From contig WRIJ01000002.1 of NCBI GenBank assembly GCA_009782785.1, positions 62,001-126,000 on the forward strand: a stretch of 64,000 nt of DNA, given 5' to 3'. Source of the DNA: Propionibacteriaceae bacterium (GTDB lineage: Bacteria; Actinomycetota; Actinomycetes; Propionibacteriales; Propionibacteriaceae). Positions within the stretch are counted from its first letter, which is position 1. Every line of letters begins with the position of its first letter. Below the pieces are notes generated by a model. It was not told where the DNA came from, searched no databases, and saw only the letters and a program-made list of their open reading frames with translations. Below are positions 53,893-62,162 of the stretch, in pieces. Made by a program: the position numbers and the translations under genes.

Positions 53893-55379
53893 TGCACCAC
53901 CATGTTTCCATAATTATCGACAGAGAAATGCACCAAGCCAAAAGGTGTCTCAGCGCTCAATAGGGTCAGAGAGAACCCATCCCACAATCCGAATGCCTGC
54001 GAAAGAGGGATACCCATGATTACTTGTGACATGGCCTCATCCAGTTTCGTTTTCAAGGGAAGACCCGCACCTGTGTCCGACTTCCACCAATAACCAATCG
54101 GAGAAACCGATTCATCCTCGCCCCTCTGAGCAACAATTCGCCCAGCAGGGAGCATCAGGGGAAAATCGAGGGTCCACGGCATAGCCTTGATGTAATCGCT
54201 GATCTGGCTTAAAGGGTCCTCGGTATACCAGGGCAGCCACTGTTCGCGGTCCTCTACCTCAACAAGATCCTGAGCCAAAGCCCTCAACGGGAGCGTGCCA
54301 GGATAGAACACCATCGAGCCCTCGTACTGTTTGCTGATCGTGAAAGGGGCCTGACGGTGACCCGCTGAAGCCGGGTAATAGTCAAGCAGGAGAGCATACT
54401 GTGGATAAGAAGTGCGATCTGGTAGACCGCCACTGTCATCCACAGCCAACGGTGTTCGCTGAGAGGTGACACTGAGAAACCAGGTGGCAATAGTCACCAT
54501 CTGATCACGGCGCGTCGACACGACCGTACCAACAACCTCCCATCGTCCCTTGAGGTGGAGAGCCTCCGGGTTTTCCAGGACATCGACGCGGGCCGGTGCA
54601 CTAGCCACCTGACGGTTGATGAGTTGGCTGTCAGGGTCCGCTCTCCACGCTTTCGATATGAGTACGAGTTTGCCGAACTCCCTGATCACCGCATCAGGTT
54701 GCTGCTCAGAATCAAGGGCGAGGATGCGTGCTGGCATCTCATCGATACGCGAAGCCAAAGCCGTGGCTTTCTTGTCGACCAGGCGGGCAGCAATACTGCG
54801 ACAGTTCTCCTCAATAACCTTCAAAAATTTCAGGATCCCTAATGAGAGCTGATCACTGATCCACTGGTCGAGTTCATCCAACCCCTCAGCGATCCCCTCC
54901 TTTTTGTCACTGATTCTTTTGAGCTTGGCTGCGTCACGGCGTTGCTGGTTTTGCTGGGTGCGAGGACTCGGCTCATCGGTGGTCACCTCAGCGAGGCTCG
55001 CAGACGACGAGGTGTTCTCCTCGGGTTTCTTGGCCGTACGCCTGCGACCCATCCAATCCTTCACCCACTGGGGAACCTCAGCTTCTGTGAAATCACCAGT
55101 GTCGTTGGCCACGATCAGCATCAAGGCCAGTGAATGCTTGCAGGGAAACTTCCTCGACGGGCAGGTGCACTTATATCCAATATTGTCGGTGTCGATCACT
55201 GCCCGATAAGGATGAGCCCCCGAGCCTTGACAGTCCCCCCACCACAAACTCCCCTCATGGTGAAGATTCACCCACTGTGATCCCCCAGTGAGCGCCATAG
55301 CAGCATTCAGTGACTTCTGATCAGGAGCCAGCTGCTCCACAGTTTTCAAACCCAGTGGTGGGTCATCCTTCCTTCTCAT
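53889..55379 (-). CDS. SWIM zinc-finger protein, first gene of the MoxR block
   Basis: 496 residues. The SWIM finger is at about residues 71-82, CTCPSRKFPCKHSLALML, with the CxCx(n)CxH ligands in place. It is preceded by GSLWWGDCQGSGAHPYRAVI, the usual strand pair of this domain. A charged, low-complexity link (about 115-150) joins it to a C-terminal domain of about 340 residues shared with the protein at 48470-49513. SWIM fingers bind nucleic acid or protein. ATG 55379 was chosen because TACACT at 55392-55387 is 7 nt upstream (leaderless pattern); the frame remains open further upstream but without family sequence. Confidence 0.85.
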   Translation of the reverse strand: MRRKDDPPLGLKTVEQLAPDQKSLNAAMALTGGSQWVNLHHEGSLWWGDCQGSGAHPYRAVIDTDNIGYKCTCPSRKFPCKHSLALMLIVANDTGDFTEAEVPQWVKDWMGRRRTAKKPEENTSSSASLAEVTTDEPSPRTQQNQQRRDAAKLKRISDKKEGIAEGLDELDQWISDQLSLGILKFLKVIEENCRSIAARLVDKKATALASRIDEMPARILALDSEQQPDAVIREFGKLVLISKAWRADPDSQLINRQVASAPARVDVLENPEALHLKGRWEVVGTVVSTRRDQMVTIATWFLSVTSQRTPLAVDDSGGLPDRTSYPQYALLLDYYPASAGHRQAPFTISKQYEGSMVFYPGTLPLRALAQDLVEVEDREQWLPWYTEDPLSQISDYIKAMPWTLDFPLMLPAGRIVAQRGEDESVSPIGYWWKSDTGAGLPLKTKLDEAMSQVIMGIPLSQAFGLWDGFSLTLLSAETPFGLVHFSVDNYGNMVVQ

Positions 55380-55405
55380 GACACCCAGTGTATCCTCCGC
55401 GCACC

Positions 55406-55497
55406 CCACCACCGTCACCCCGCGCAATCCACCACCGTTACCCCGCGAAATCCACCACCGTTACCCTACACCTCAACCACCGTCACCCTGCGCGAAG
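55406..55497. repeat. Tandem 23-bp repeats upstream of the MoxR block
   Basis: Four units starting at 55406, 55429, 55452 and about 55474, each CCACCACCGT(C/T)ACCC plus 8 variable nt. The last unit merges into the left arm of a REP-like element (55482-55511). They lie immediately upstream of the predicted SWIM-gene promoter. Confidence 0.75.
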
Positions 55498-55738
55498 TCG
55501 CAGGGCCCAGAATCCACATCATCCACCATGGGAAGCAACCAAACAATCTCACCAACCACACACAATCCCAGTCGTGGGAACTATCACATCTGGATTCCGT
55601 GACTACGCACGGAATGACAGCACCAAACTCCCACCGCCGTCACCCTGCGGAGCGCAGCGACTCGCACGGGCCCAGACTACCCAGTTGTTCGAATGTGGTT
55701 TCTGGATTCTGCGAGTCGCTTCGCTCCGCAGAATGACC
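55482..55738. repeat. Two REP-like elements in the gap before the MFS gene
   Basis: No gene is seen between 55393 and 55817. A split element has its left arm at 55482-55511 and right arm at 55589-55620 (stem ATTCCGTG/CACGGAAT, loop ACTACG). A compact full element spans 55639-55738 with long loops on both sides. Confidence 0.8.
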
Positions 55739-55762
55739 AGGGGTAAGCACACCGCAGACGGG

Positions 55763-55825
55763 GGTGGGTGTCACCGTTATATGGGGGGTGGGTGTCACCG
55801 TTATATGGGGGTGGGTGTCACCGGT
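55763..55825. repeat. Three 23-24-bp tandem repeats at the MFS 3' end
   Basis: Units GGTGGGTGTCACCG then TTATATGGG start at 55763, 55787 and 55810. The third runs over the stop codon of the MFS gene at 55818, so the repeat may have arisen by amplifying the gene's end. The GGTG...CACC core is a short palindrome in each unit. Confidence 0.75.
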
Positions 55826-57017
55826 GTACGGGGCGCATGAAAACGATGAGGATGACAGCGGCGATCAGGGACATGGCTGCGCCGAAAAGGAAGGGGACAG
55901 TTGAGCCGTATGCTGTCCAGAGGAAACCGGCGATGATGCTGGCAGGTAGGAGCGCGATACCTGCGACCGTGGATTGTAGGCCGAGCATCGTACCTTTGAG
56001 CTCGGGTGGCGCTAATTCGGCGACGTAGGCTCGCTCGACACCAGCGATCATGGCGGTGTAGACCCCATACACCAAGAAGGCAATCACCATCACTAGTGGG
56101 GTCTTTGCTAGGGCGAAACCCAGATAACAGACAGAGAAAACCAGGTAACCAGGGACCAAGAGTTTCTTGCGTCCCACATGATCGGAGAGCCCACCCATGG
56201 GCATGGCCAACGCTGAGGCAACCACATGGAAAGCGAAAAACAACAACACCACATTCACCGTGTTAAACCCCACATCGTGTGCTTTCAGCAATAAGAAAGC
56301 ATTCGAAGAATTACCTACAGTAAACAAGAAAACCACCACAAGATAGAGCTTCAACTGGCCATCAATCTTTTTCAGGTTCCTCCAGAAAAGTTCACGGGTG
56401 GCGAGGGGTTGGACATCCCTGCGTTCGCGGACGAAAGCGAACATGATCAACCCGAGGATCGCCGGAATAATCGACAAGGCAAAAAGCAGTTTGAAGTTGA
56501 AAGAATCCTCACCGCTCAGCGATCTCAACAAGAAGAAGGTGATGAGGATACCCAGGGCTGCGCCAACCATATCCAGCATCTTGTGTAGGCCAAAAGCCTT
56601 ACCCAGGGTGTCCTGATCGGTGGATTCGCTGACCAGCACGTCTCTGGGGGCGGTACGAATCCCCTTGCCCAACCGATCGATCACCCTGGCACCCAGGATG
56701 CCCAGCCAGCTCGCAGCAAACAGAAGCACTACCTTGTAGAGTACGCCCGCTGCGTACCCCGAAAAAGCAATGACCTTCTTCTTCTGGAAACGATCCGACA
56801 AATAGCCGCTGAACACCTTGAGCAGACTCGCTAATGATTCAGCGATCCCCTCAATCACACCCACCAATGCGGGGGTCGCCCCCAACACAGACACCAAATA
56901 AAGCGGAATGAGTGGATACACCATTTCCGTAGACAGATCAGTGAAGAAACTAATCAACCCCAAAAAGAACACATTACGAAGCCCAGAGTTTTTCTTGTGA
57001 GGGCTGGGATTGTTCAT
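55818..57017 (-). CDS. MFS transporter
   Basis: 399 residues with twelve membrane segments. The loop between helices 2 and 3 carries the MFS motif as GYLSDRFQKKKVIAFSG, repeated in the second half as GGLSDHVGRKKLLVPGY. DRLGKGIRTAPRDVLVSES is a block typical of a multidrug/unknown-substrate group found in many bacteria. It is probably an exporter; the substrate is not predictable. ATG 57017 is preferred to the TTG at 57023. It lies 38 nt downstream of tRNA-Glu on the same strand and may be read from the tRNA promoter. Confidence 0.88.
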   Translation of the reverse strand: MNNPSPHKKNSGLRNVFFLGLISFFTDLSTEMVYPLIPLYLVSVLGATPALVGVIEGIAESLASLLKVFSGYLSDRFQKKKVIAFSGYAAGVLYKVVLLFAASWLGILGARVIDRLGKGIRTAPRDVLVSESTDQDTLGKAFGLHKMLDMVGAALGILITFFLLRSLSGEDSFNFKLLFALSIIPAILGLIMFAFVRERRDVQPLATRELFWRNLKKIDGQLKLYLVVVFLFTVGNSSNAFLLLKAHDVGFNTVNVVLLFFAFHVVASALAMPMGGLSDHVGRKKLLVPGYLVFSVCYLGFALAKTPLVMVIAFLVYGVYTAMIAGVERAYVAELAPPELKGTMLGLQSTVAGIALLPASIIAGFLWTAYGSTVPFLFGAAMSLIAAVILIVFMRPVHR

Positions 57018-57055
57018 AAGCAATGATTCGCCTTGGTTCGAGACAAGGAACGTGG

Positions 57056-57128
57056 CAGCCCCGAAGGGATTCGAACCCTCGCTACCGCCGTGAGAGGGCG
57101 GCGTGCTAGACCGCTACACAACGGGGCC
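57056..57128 (-). tRNA. tRNA-Glu (anticodon CTC)
   Basis: 73-nt cloverleaf on the minus strand: acceptor GGCCCCG with CGGGGCT (one G.U pair), anticodon stem CCGCC/GGCGG with loop CTCTCAC (CTC), and T-arm GAGGG-TTCGAAT-CCCTT. The CCA end is not encoded. It lies near tRNA-Gln(CTG), as in other Actinobacteria. Confidence 0.94.
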
Positions 57129-57258
57129 ACGCGTAAACGCAGAGACAAGTGTAGCAGAACACGACACCTCCTCGTGTTGTGCAGGAACCCCGGTAGATAG
57201 TCCATTGTTCGCTACTGTTTTCCCTTGGTCAACTGATGTGGGCAGGCACCCATGATTC

Positions 57259-57273
57259 CTTACTCGTGGTAAG
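57259..57273 (+). promoter_or_regulatory. Operator-like palindrome before the toxin-antitoxin pair
   Basis: CTTAC-TCGTG-GTAAG, a perfect 5-bp dyad 26 nt before the antitoxin ATG; a third GGTAAGG follows at 57286-57292. AbrB-type antitoxins bind such short dyads in their own promoter. Confidence 0.45.
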
Positions 57274-57298
57274 ATTTTCTCAGAAGGTAAGGAGAACG

Positions 57299-57547
57299 AT
57301 GCCCACAGCAACCATGACAACCAAAGGTCAAGTGACTATTCCCTTGGCCGTACGCAAGAGTATGGGTCTAGAACCCGGGTTCAAAATCCATTTCATACCC
57401 AACGAAGATGGGACCTTTACGCTACATGCAGCAACCCGCCCGATCACAGACCTGTTTGGCTTCTTTGGCCCGTACGAGGGAAAACCGCTCACTGTTGAAG
57501 AGATGAATGAACGCATGATGGATAGTGTTGCTGAGGAAAACAAATGA
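57299..57547 (+). CDS. AbrB/SpoVT-fold antitoxin (VapB-like)
   Basis: 82 residues. Residues 4-45 are the swapped-hairpin AbrB DNA-binding domain (MTTKGQVTIPLAVRKSMGLE then PGFKIHFIPNEDGTFTL). The C-terminal part (DLFGFFGPYEGKPLTVEEMN) should wrap the toxin and block its active site. ATG 57299 has AAGGAGAA 5 nt upstream. It overlaps the toxin gene by 4 nt. The pair sits between tRNA-Glu and tRNA-Gln, a common spot for inserted genes. Confidence 0.9.
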   Translation: MPTATMTTKGQVTIPLAVRKSMGLEPGFKIHFIPNEDGTFTLHAATRPITDLFGFFGPYEGKPLTVEEMNERMMDSVAEENK

Positions 57548-57939
57548 TTGGGCTAGACACCAATGTCCTCATCCGCATTGCTATCGAAGATGACCTTGCT
57601 CAAAGCATGCGAGCACAAAAGCGGTTAGCGGCCCTCACAGTGGCAGACCCTGGTTTCGTTTCACTCATTGTTTTGGTGGAGTTATGGTGGGTATTGACGC
57701 GGACCTACGGAAAAACTTCCATGTATGTCTCAGACTTCGTTGAACATCTCACCCAAATAGCCACCCTTGTTGTTCAAGAGCAGGAACAGGTTCTCATTGC
57801 TCTTGCAACAGTACGCACCAATAACGCCGACTTCGCTGATGCATTGATCGTGGCGAGCTCGCAATCCCATGGTTGTATAGCTGTAGAAACCTTCGACCAG
57901 AATGCGATCAAGAAAGCTGGAATGACACCCTTGGGCTGA
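57544..57939 (+). CDS. PIN-domain toxin (VapC-like RNase)
   Basis: 131 residues. The PIN acidic residues are present: GLDTNVLIR (D5), VELWWVLTRTY (Glu at about 42), and NNADFADALIVASSQSHG with Asp residues at about 95-98. These ligate Mg2+ in VapC RNases, which cut tRNA or rRNA and slow growth when the antitoxin is lost. The start overlaps the antitoxin stop. Target RNA is unknown; the flanking tRNA genes are not evidence of it. Confidence 0.9.
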   Translation: MIGLDTNVLIRIAIEDDLAQSMRAQKRLAALTVADPGFVSLIVLVELWWVLTRTYGKTSMYVSDFVEHLTQIATLVVQEQEQVLIALATVRTNNADFADALIVASSQSHGCIAVETFDQNAIKKAGMTPLG

Positions 57940-58011
57940 GCTTGCGGACGGCTCACCGCTTGAGTTAGGAGTGTGTTGTCAGATAAGGTTATCCCTGGTC
58001 AGTAGCACTCA

Positions 58012-58083
58012 TGGGGTATGGGGTAACTGGCAGCCCTACGGATTCTGGTTCCGTCAGTCTAGGTTCGAGTCCTAGTACCCCAA
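58012..58083 (+). tRNA. tRNA-Gln (anticodon CTG)
   Basis: 72-nt cloverleaf: acceptor TGGGGTA/TACCCCA, anticodon stem ACGGA/TCCGT with loop TTCTGGT (CTG), T-arm CTAGG-TTCGAGT-CCTAG. The CCA end is not encoded. The U1-A72 pair is typical of bacterial tRNA-Gln. Confidence 0.94.
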
Positions 58084-58104
58084 CACAAGTCAATTATTCA
58101 TTCC

Positions 58105-58145
58105 CGTGGATAGTTTTTCGTCATGATGACTAAAAAGTGTCCACG
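58105..58145. terminator. Imperfect hairpin downstream of tRNA-Gln
   Basis: CGTGGATAGTTTTT pairs with AAAAAGTGTCCACG around a loop containing TCATGATGA. The T-run inside the left arm and A-run in the right make it usable as a terminator in either direction. Stem ends (GTGTCCAC) and loop (TCATGA) echo the long hairpin at 40912-40962. Confidence 0.5.
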
Positions 58146-58202
58146 AAACACTAAAAACGCCCGCATTCCCTGCCTCCCTGTGCACCAGTTCCCCCTGTCG
58201 CC

Positions 58203-58635
58203 GTCTCCCTGCGCGAAGTCGCAGGGTCCAGACTACCTAGTTGTTCGACTGTGGATTCTGGATTCTGCGACTTCGCGCAGAAAGACGGGTGTGGGCGTGC
58301 TACAGAAAGACGAGAGTGCGTCCACCACTCACCACCTTTCACGTCACCCTGCGGAGCGAAGCGACTCGCAGGGCCCAGACTGCCTAGTTGTTCGACTGTG
58401 GATTCTGGATTCTGCGACTTCGCGCAGAATGACGGGTGTGGGTGTGCTACAGAATGACGAGAGTGCGTCCACCACTCACCACCTTTCACGTCACCCTGCA
58501 GAGCGAAGCGACTCACAGGGTCCACCACTCACCACCGATCACGTCACCCTGCGGAGCGAAGCGACTCGCAGGGCCCAGACTACCTAGTTGTTGGACTGTG
58601 GTTTCTGGATTCTGCGACTTCGCGCAGAATGACGG
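58203..58635. repeat. Array of four REP-like elements with a 147-bp tandem duplication
   Basis: No gene is seen between 58084 and 58647. Full elements lie at 58203-58288, 58343-58435 and 58543-58635, with a half element at 58490-58522. The phrase GAGAGTGCGTCCACCACTCA and its surroundings recur with a period of 147 bp (for example 58301 and 58448), so part of the array arose by tandem duplication. The elements all point the same way. Confidence 0.88.
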
Positions 58636-58647
58636 GTGGGGGGTGAA

Positions 58648-59754
58648 TCAGTGCCGTTGAGGGGTGCGGACACAGATGGGGACCCGCATTTTGAGCGCGA
58701 CTAACCAGCATCCGAGGGCGCAGACGGCGAACATCACGGTGTCACTGAGGGTTTGGGTCCAGGGGGCTGCCACGAGGCTACGTACCTGCACGAGAGTGCC
58801 GTTGAGGATCGACATCGCAAACACAACCAGGTTGTTGATGATGTGGATGGCGACAGCTGCTTCTAGACCGCCGGTACGCCACACGAGGATTCCAGCGATC
58901 ATACCGAAGACAAAACGTGAACCGAACAACCACGGGTTTTGGGTTCCATGGAACACAGCGAACACCAAGGCAGTTGCCACGATGGCGAACCATTCATTGC
59001 GAACAATCGACCCGAACAGTTGCATCAGATATCCGCGGAACAGGATTTCCTCACCTAATGCCTGCAAAGGAACAGTGACCAGGATCACTGCGAGATAGGT
59101 TCCGTACGACGGTATGGGGTTGAGCCCGGGCCCGCTCATCCAGTAGTACGACGCAACAGCCCCCACCACAATCAACGCCACACCGAGGCAGACGATCGCG
59201 TACCTCCATCGGATGCCGGGCGAAACCGAGAACACCCATTCGAAGCGGCGGCGATGAATGAAACGCACATACAACCACACCACGAGAATCAAGGAAGCCA
59301 ACCCCAGGTGGGAACCCATGACCCCCCAGATGGTGGAGTGACTCGTCGCATGGTTGAAGAAGTCAGAGAAAACCCCTGGTCGGGAGTTTTTCATATACCC
59401 GAGGTAGATCACACCCGTGTTGACGATCGAGGCAAAAAGAAAGTACGCGAACAACACCATCACCACCATGACGCCACCCATGAAACGAATGGACCCCTGA
59501 TTGGGATCCTCACCGTCATGAACCAGCGATACTGGGTAGGTGGAGTTGGGGATTGGTCGATTCCATTTGGGGAGATTCGCACTACCTAAGACTGAGCGTT
59601 GCTGCGCAGGTGGTGTTGTTGGTTGCTTGCGTGGGCGAATAGTGCTCGGCGTAGTGGCCAGTTGTTTCCCTGGCGTGTTCTTTCCCGGAGTGCTGGTTGG
59701 CTTCTTACCCGTGGTGTTCTGTGGCTTCTTGCCGGGTGCACCTGATCGGCTCAT
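58648..59754 (-). CDS. CPBP-family intramembrane metalloprotease
   Basis: 368 residues. Residues 1-75 are a basic Pro/Thr/Lys-rich, probably disordered region facing the cytoplasm (KKPTSTPGKNTPGKQLATTP). About seven or eight membrane segments follow. The CPBP (Abi/CAAX-like) motifs are GEEILFRGYLMQL (EExxxR, about residue 240) and VFAVFHGTQNPWLF (FxxxH), which bind the catalytic metal. Actinobacterial CPBP proteins are often linked to envelope maturation or bacteriocin immunity. The ATG at 59754 was preferred to the GTG at 59757, which leaves almost no gap from GGAGGA. It overlaps the FAA hydrolase stop codon. Confidence 0.88.
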   Translation of the reverse strand: MSRSGAPGKKPQNTTGKKPTSTPGKNTPGKQLATTPSTIRPRKQPTTPPAQQRSVLGSANLPKWNRPIPNSTYPVSLVHDGEDPNQGSIRFMGGVMVVMVLFAYFLFASIVNTGVIYLGYMKNSRPGVFSDFFNHATSHSTIWGVMGSHLGLASLILVVWLYVRFIHRRRFEWVFSVSPGIRWRYAIVCLGVALIVVGAVASYYWMSGPGLNPIPSYGTYLAVILVTVPLQALGEEILFRGYLMQLFGSIVRNEWFAIVATALVFAVFHGTQNPWLFGSRFVFGMIAGILVWRTGGLEAAVAIHIINNLVVFAMSILNGTLVQVRSLVAAPWTQTLSDTVMFAVCALGCWLVALKMRVPICVRTPQRH

Positions 59755-60539
59755 CACTCCTCCGCTAACACAGGGTTGGTGAGAGACCCGATCTGTTCAA
59801 TAGCCACACTCACCATCTGGCCTGACTTGATAGAAGCATTCCCCCCTGGTGCACCAGTGAGGATCACATCACCAGGCAACAGTGTCATGACAGTGGACAC
59901 GAAACTCACCAACTCGCTGATTCCATGCAGCAGATCCTTGGTGGTTCCCTGGGTTGCGGGTTCCTCGTTGATCTCGGTTTCGATCTTGAGCGATGAGACC
60001 TCCTCGATGCTCAAATGGGTGGCAATCCATGGGCCTAAGGGGGTGAAGGTGTCCCAGCATTTCCCAACACCCCAGGGGATCGATTCACCCAGGAGGTCCA
60101 GGGCTGTCACATCATTGGCTACCGTGTAACCAAAGATCACCTCGGGAACCCTTTCCACCGGAACAGATCGACAGATGCGGGAGATCACGATCGCCAACTC
60201 CCCTTCCAGCACTGGGTTCTTCGACAACTGTGGAAGGACAATCGACTCCCCCGGTCCGATCACTGAGGTGTTCGGTTTGAGGAAAACCATGGGCAAAGCA
60301 CCAGCCGAACTGGAAGCAGCTGAGTTTTTGGCGATTCCCACAACTTTGGAGCGGGGCAGTACGGGTGCAAGCAGGCGTACTTCTTCCAGGAGATGGCGAA
60401 CCCCGGACAACGACACTGACCCAGCGAAAGGATCACCTTGCAACTGGGAGATAGTGTCGGGGTTTCCTGTTCCATCTTCTTCGAGGTCCACCACCCCATA
60501 GTGGATGGCATCCTCAAAGGAATAGCGTGCGATTCTCAT
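59754..60539 (-). CDS. Fumarylacetoacetate hydrolase family protein
   Basis: 261 residues. Residues 1-55 are the small N-terminal domain. The FAH domain shows FLKPNTSVIGPGESIVLP, then EGELAIVISR with the metal-binding acids (E..E) and GYTVANDVTALDL. DVILTGAPGG lies near the end. The family includes 2-hydroxyhepta-2,4-diene-dioate isomerases and acylpyruvases; the exact reaction is not set. In other Actinobacteria an orthologous gene lies close to leuB and gltX, which agrees with cimA, ilvE and leuB here. It starts about 40 nt after cimA. Confidence 0.88.
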   Translation of the reverse strand: MRIARYSFEDAIHYGVVDLEEDGTGNPDTISQLQGDPFAGSVSLSGVRHLLEEVRLLAPVLPRSKVVGIAKNSAASSSAGALPMVFLKPNTSVIGPGESIVLPQLSKNPVLEGELAIVISRICRSVPVERVPEVIFGYTVANDVTALDLLGESIPWGVGKCWDTFTPLGPWIATHLSIEEVSSLKIETEINEEPATQGTTKDLLHGISELVSFVSTVMTLLPGDVILTGAPGGNASIKSGQMVSVAIEQIGSLTNPVLAEE

Positions 60540-60578
60540 GGGTTCACCCTACCGTGACCACGAGGAACCCCACGCGGT

Positions 60579-62162
60579 TCACCCCTCATTGATGACCGCC
60601 AAAGCGTAGGTATAGGACTCGACCAGCGCCTCCCAGGATGCTTCGATGACGTTCTCCCCCACACCCACAGTGGTCCAGGTTTGTCTCCCCATGCGTGTAT
60701 CAATGAGTACGCGGGTGATGGCGTCAGTTCCATGTCCATTGTCGAGTAGGCGTACCCGATAGTCACTGAGTTCTATCCCTGCGATTTGCGGGAACTTCGG
60801 TTCCAGGGCAGTACGCAGCGCCTGGTCCAAAGCATTAACCGGGCCATTTCCTTCACCGACATACGGCTTGGGTTCATCACCGCAACTGACCCGTACGACT
60901 GCTTGGGAATCCTCATCCTGATCGGTGTAAACCCTCCAGGCATGAATGGTGAAAGGTGCTTTCTCCCCCAACAGCTCGCTTCGAATCAGCAGATCAAAGG
61001 AAGCATCAGCAGCCTCGTAGGAGTAGCCGGCCAATTCACGTTCCTTAATGAGATCAGCCAACTGGGAGGCAGTGTCCTTGTCTTTTAAGTCATGGCCCAA
61101 CTGCTCAGCTTTGATCTGGATCGAGGCACGACCCGCCATATCGGAGATGAGCATCCTCATGTCGTTGCCCACCAGATCAGGATCAATATGCTGATACATG
61201 TTTGCATCGACCTTAATTGCCGAAGCATGCAACCCTGCTTTGTGGGCGAAACTGGAGATACCCACGTAAGGTTGGCGCGCTGCTGGCGCCTGGTTGGCGA
61301 TCTCTGCAACCGAGTGGGAGATCCGCGAAAGTTCACGCAACGCCTCATCACTGACCACATCCCAGCCGTACTTGATCTTCAAGTTCGCGATCAGTGTGGT
61401 CAGATCAGCATTGCCCGTGCGTTCACCGTAACCATTCAACGTTCCTTGAATGTGCATGGCTCCCGCATCCACCGCGGCCATGGTGTTGGCCACCGCGCAA
61501 CCGGTGTCATTGTGGCAATGGATACCCAGAGGCACCCCGAGCCTGGCCACATCAGAAACAATGGTGTTCACTATCGCCGGGAGCATCCCCCCATTGGTGT
61601 CACACAGGACAGCCACCTCAGCTCCTGCTTCAGTAGCAGTGGCAACCACGAGTTTGGCGTACGTGGGGTTGTCGAGGTACCCATTGAAGAAGTGTTCGCA
61701 GTCCACGAACACCCGACGCCCCTGGCTGGTGAGATAGGTGACAGTGTCGCGGATCATCTCCAGGTTCTCTTCGAGAGTGGTCTTGAGCGCACCAGTGACA
61801 TGCCAGTCATGGGATTTCGCCACAAGGCAGATCACCTCTGTTTGTGCATCCAATAGGGCCTGGGTGAGCGGATCGCTGTCAGCGGTCATCCCGACACGAC
61901 GGGTGGCGCCGAAAGCCACCAGTGTGGAGTTCTTGAGTGTGAGTTCCTGGGCTGCGGTGGTAAAAAACTCGGTGTCGTTCGGGTTGGCTCCCGGCCATCC
62001 CCCCTCAATGAAGCTCACCCCCAGTTCATCGAGCAACCCCGCGACACGAATCTTGTCGTGTACGGTCAGACGAATCCCCTCCTGCTGGGTGCCATCACGC
62101 AAGGTGGTGTCAAAGATGTGGAAGGGTTCAGGTTTGGTTAAACGGGTGAAATCAGCCATCAC
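60579..62162 (-). CDS. cimA: Citramalate synthase
   Basis: 527 residues of the DRE-TIM metallolyase superfamily. The start HIFDTTLRDGTQQEGIRLTV has the D-R metal/catalytic residues. SFIEGGWPGANPNDTEFF and LGIHCHNDTGCAVANTMAAV (HxH metal site) follow. The GYGERTGNADLTTLIANL block is shared with isopropylmalate synthases. A C-terminal LeuA-type regulatory domain (about 395-527) ends the protein. The GG(W)PG form and length fit citramalate synthase rather than LeuA, giving 2-oxobutyrate for isoleucine from pyruvate and acetyl-CoA. The start is GTG 62162 (8 nt after GGAGG) or ATG 62159. It directly follows ilvE. Confidence 0.9.
   Translation of the reverse strand: MMADFTRLTKPEPFHIFDTTLRDGTQQEGIRLTVHDKIRVAGLLDELGVSFIEGGWPGANPNDTEFFTTAAQELTLKNSTLVAFGATRRVGMTADSDPLTQALLDAQTEVICLVAKSHDWHVTGALKTTLEENLEMIRDTVTYLTSQGRRVFVDCEHFFNGYLDNPTYAKLVVATATEAGAEVAVLCDTNGGMLPAIVNTIVSDVARLGVPLGIHCHNDTGCAVANTMAAVDAGAMHIQGTLNGYGERTGNADLTTLIANLKIKYGWDVVSDEALRELSRISHSVAEIANQAPAARQPYVGISSFAHKAGLHASAIKVDANMYQHIDPDLVGNDMRMLISDMAGRASIQIKAEQLGHDLKDKDTASQLADLIKERELAGYSYEAADASFDLLIRSELLGEKAPFTIHAWRVYTDQDEDSQAVVRVSCGDEPKPYVGEGNGPVNALDQALRTALEPKFPQIAGIELSDYRVRLLDNGHGTDAITRVLIDTRMGRQTWTTVGVGENVIEASWEALVESYTYALAVINEG

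Noticed and set aside
42460-55379. MoxR-vWA block as a nitric-oxide or CO-dehydrogenase maturation (norQD/coxDE) operon
   Set aside because: No reductase or dehydrogenase structural genes are nearby, and the DUF5682, DUF5691-like and SWIM partners belong to a different type of MoxR neighbourhood.
55818-57017. MFS gene as part of a resistance island with vapBC
   Set aside because: No integrase, transposase or resistance-type neighbour is present; the order is explained by insertion near tRNA genes without further evidence.
58123-58587. Open frames on both strands in the repeat array
   Set aside because: They only translate the REP-like repeats; the same residue blocks recur with the DNA repeat period.
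58203-58635. CRISPR-like array
   Set aside because: Repeats are long palindromic pairs with conserved, not variable, spacers and there are no cas genes in the window.
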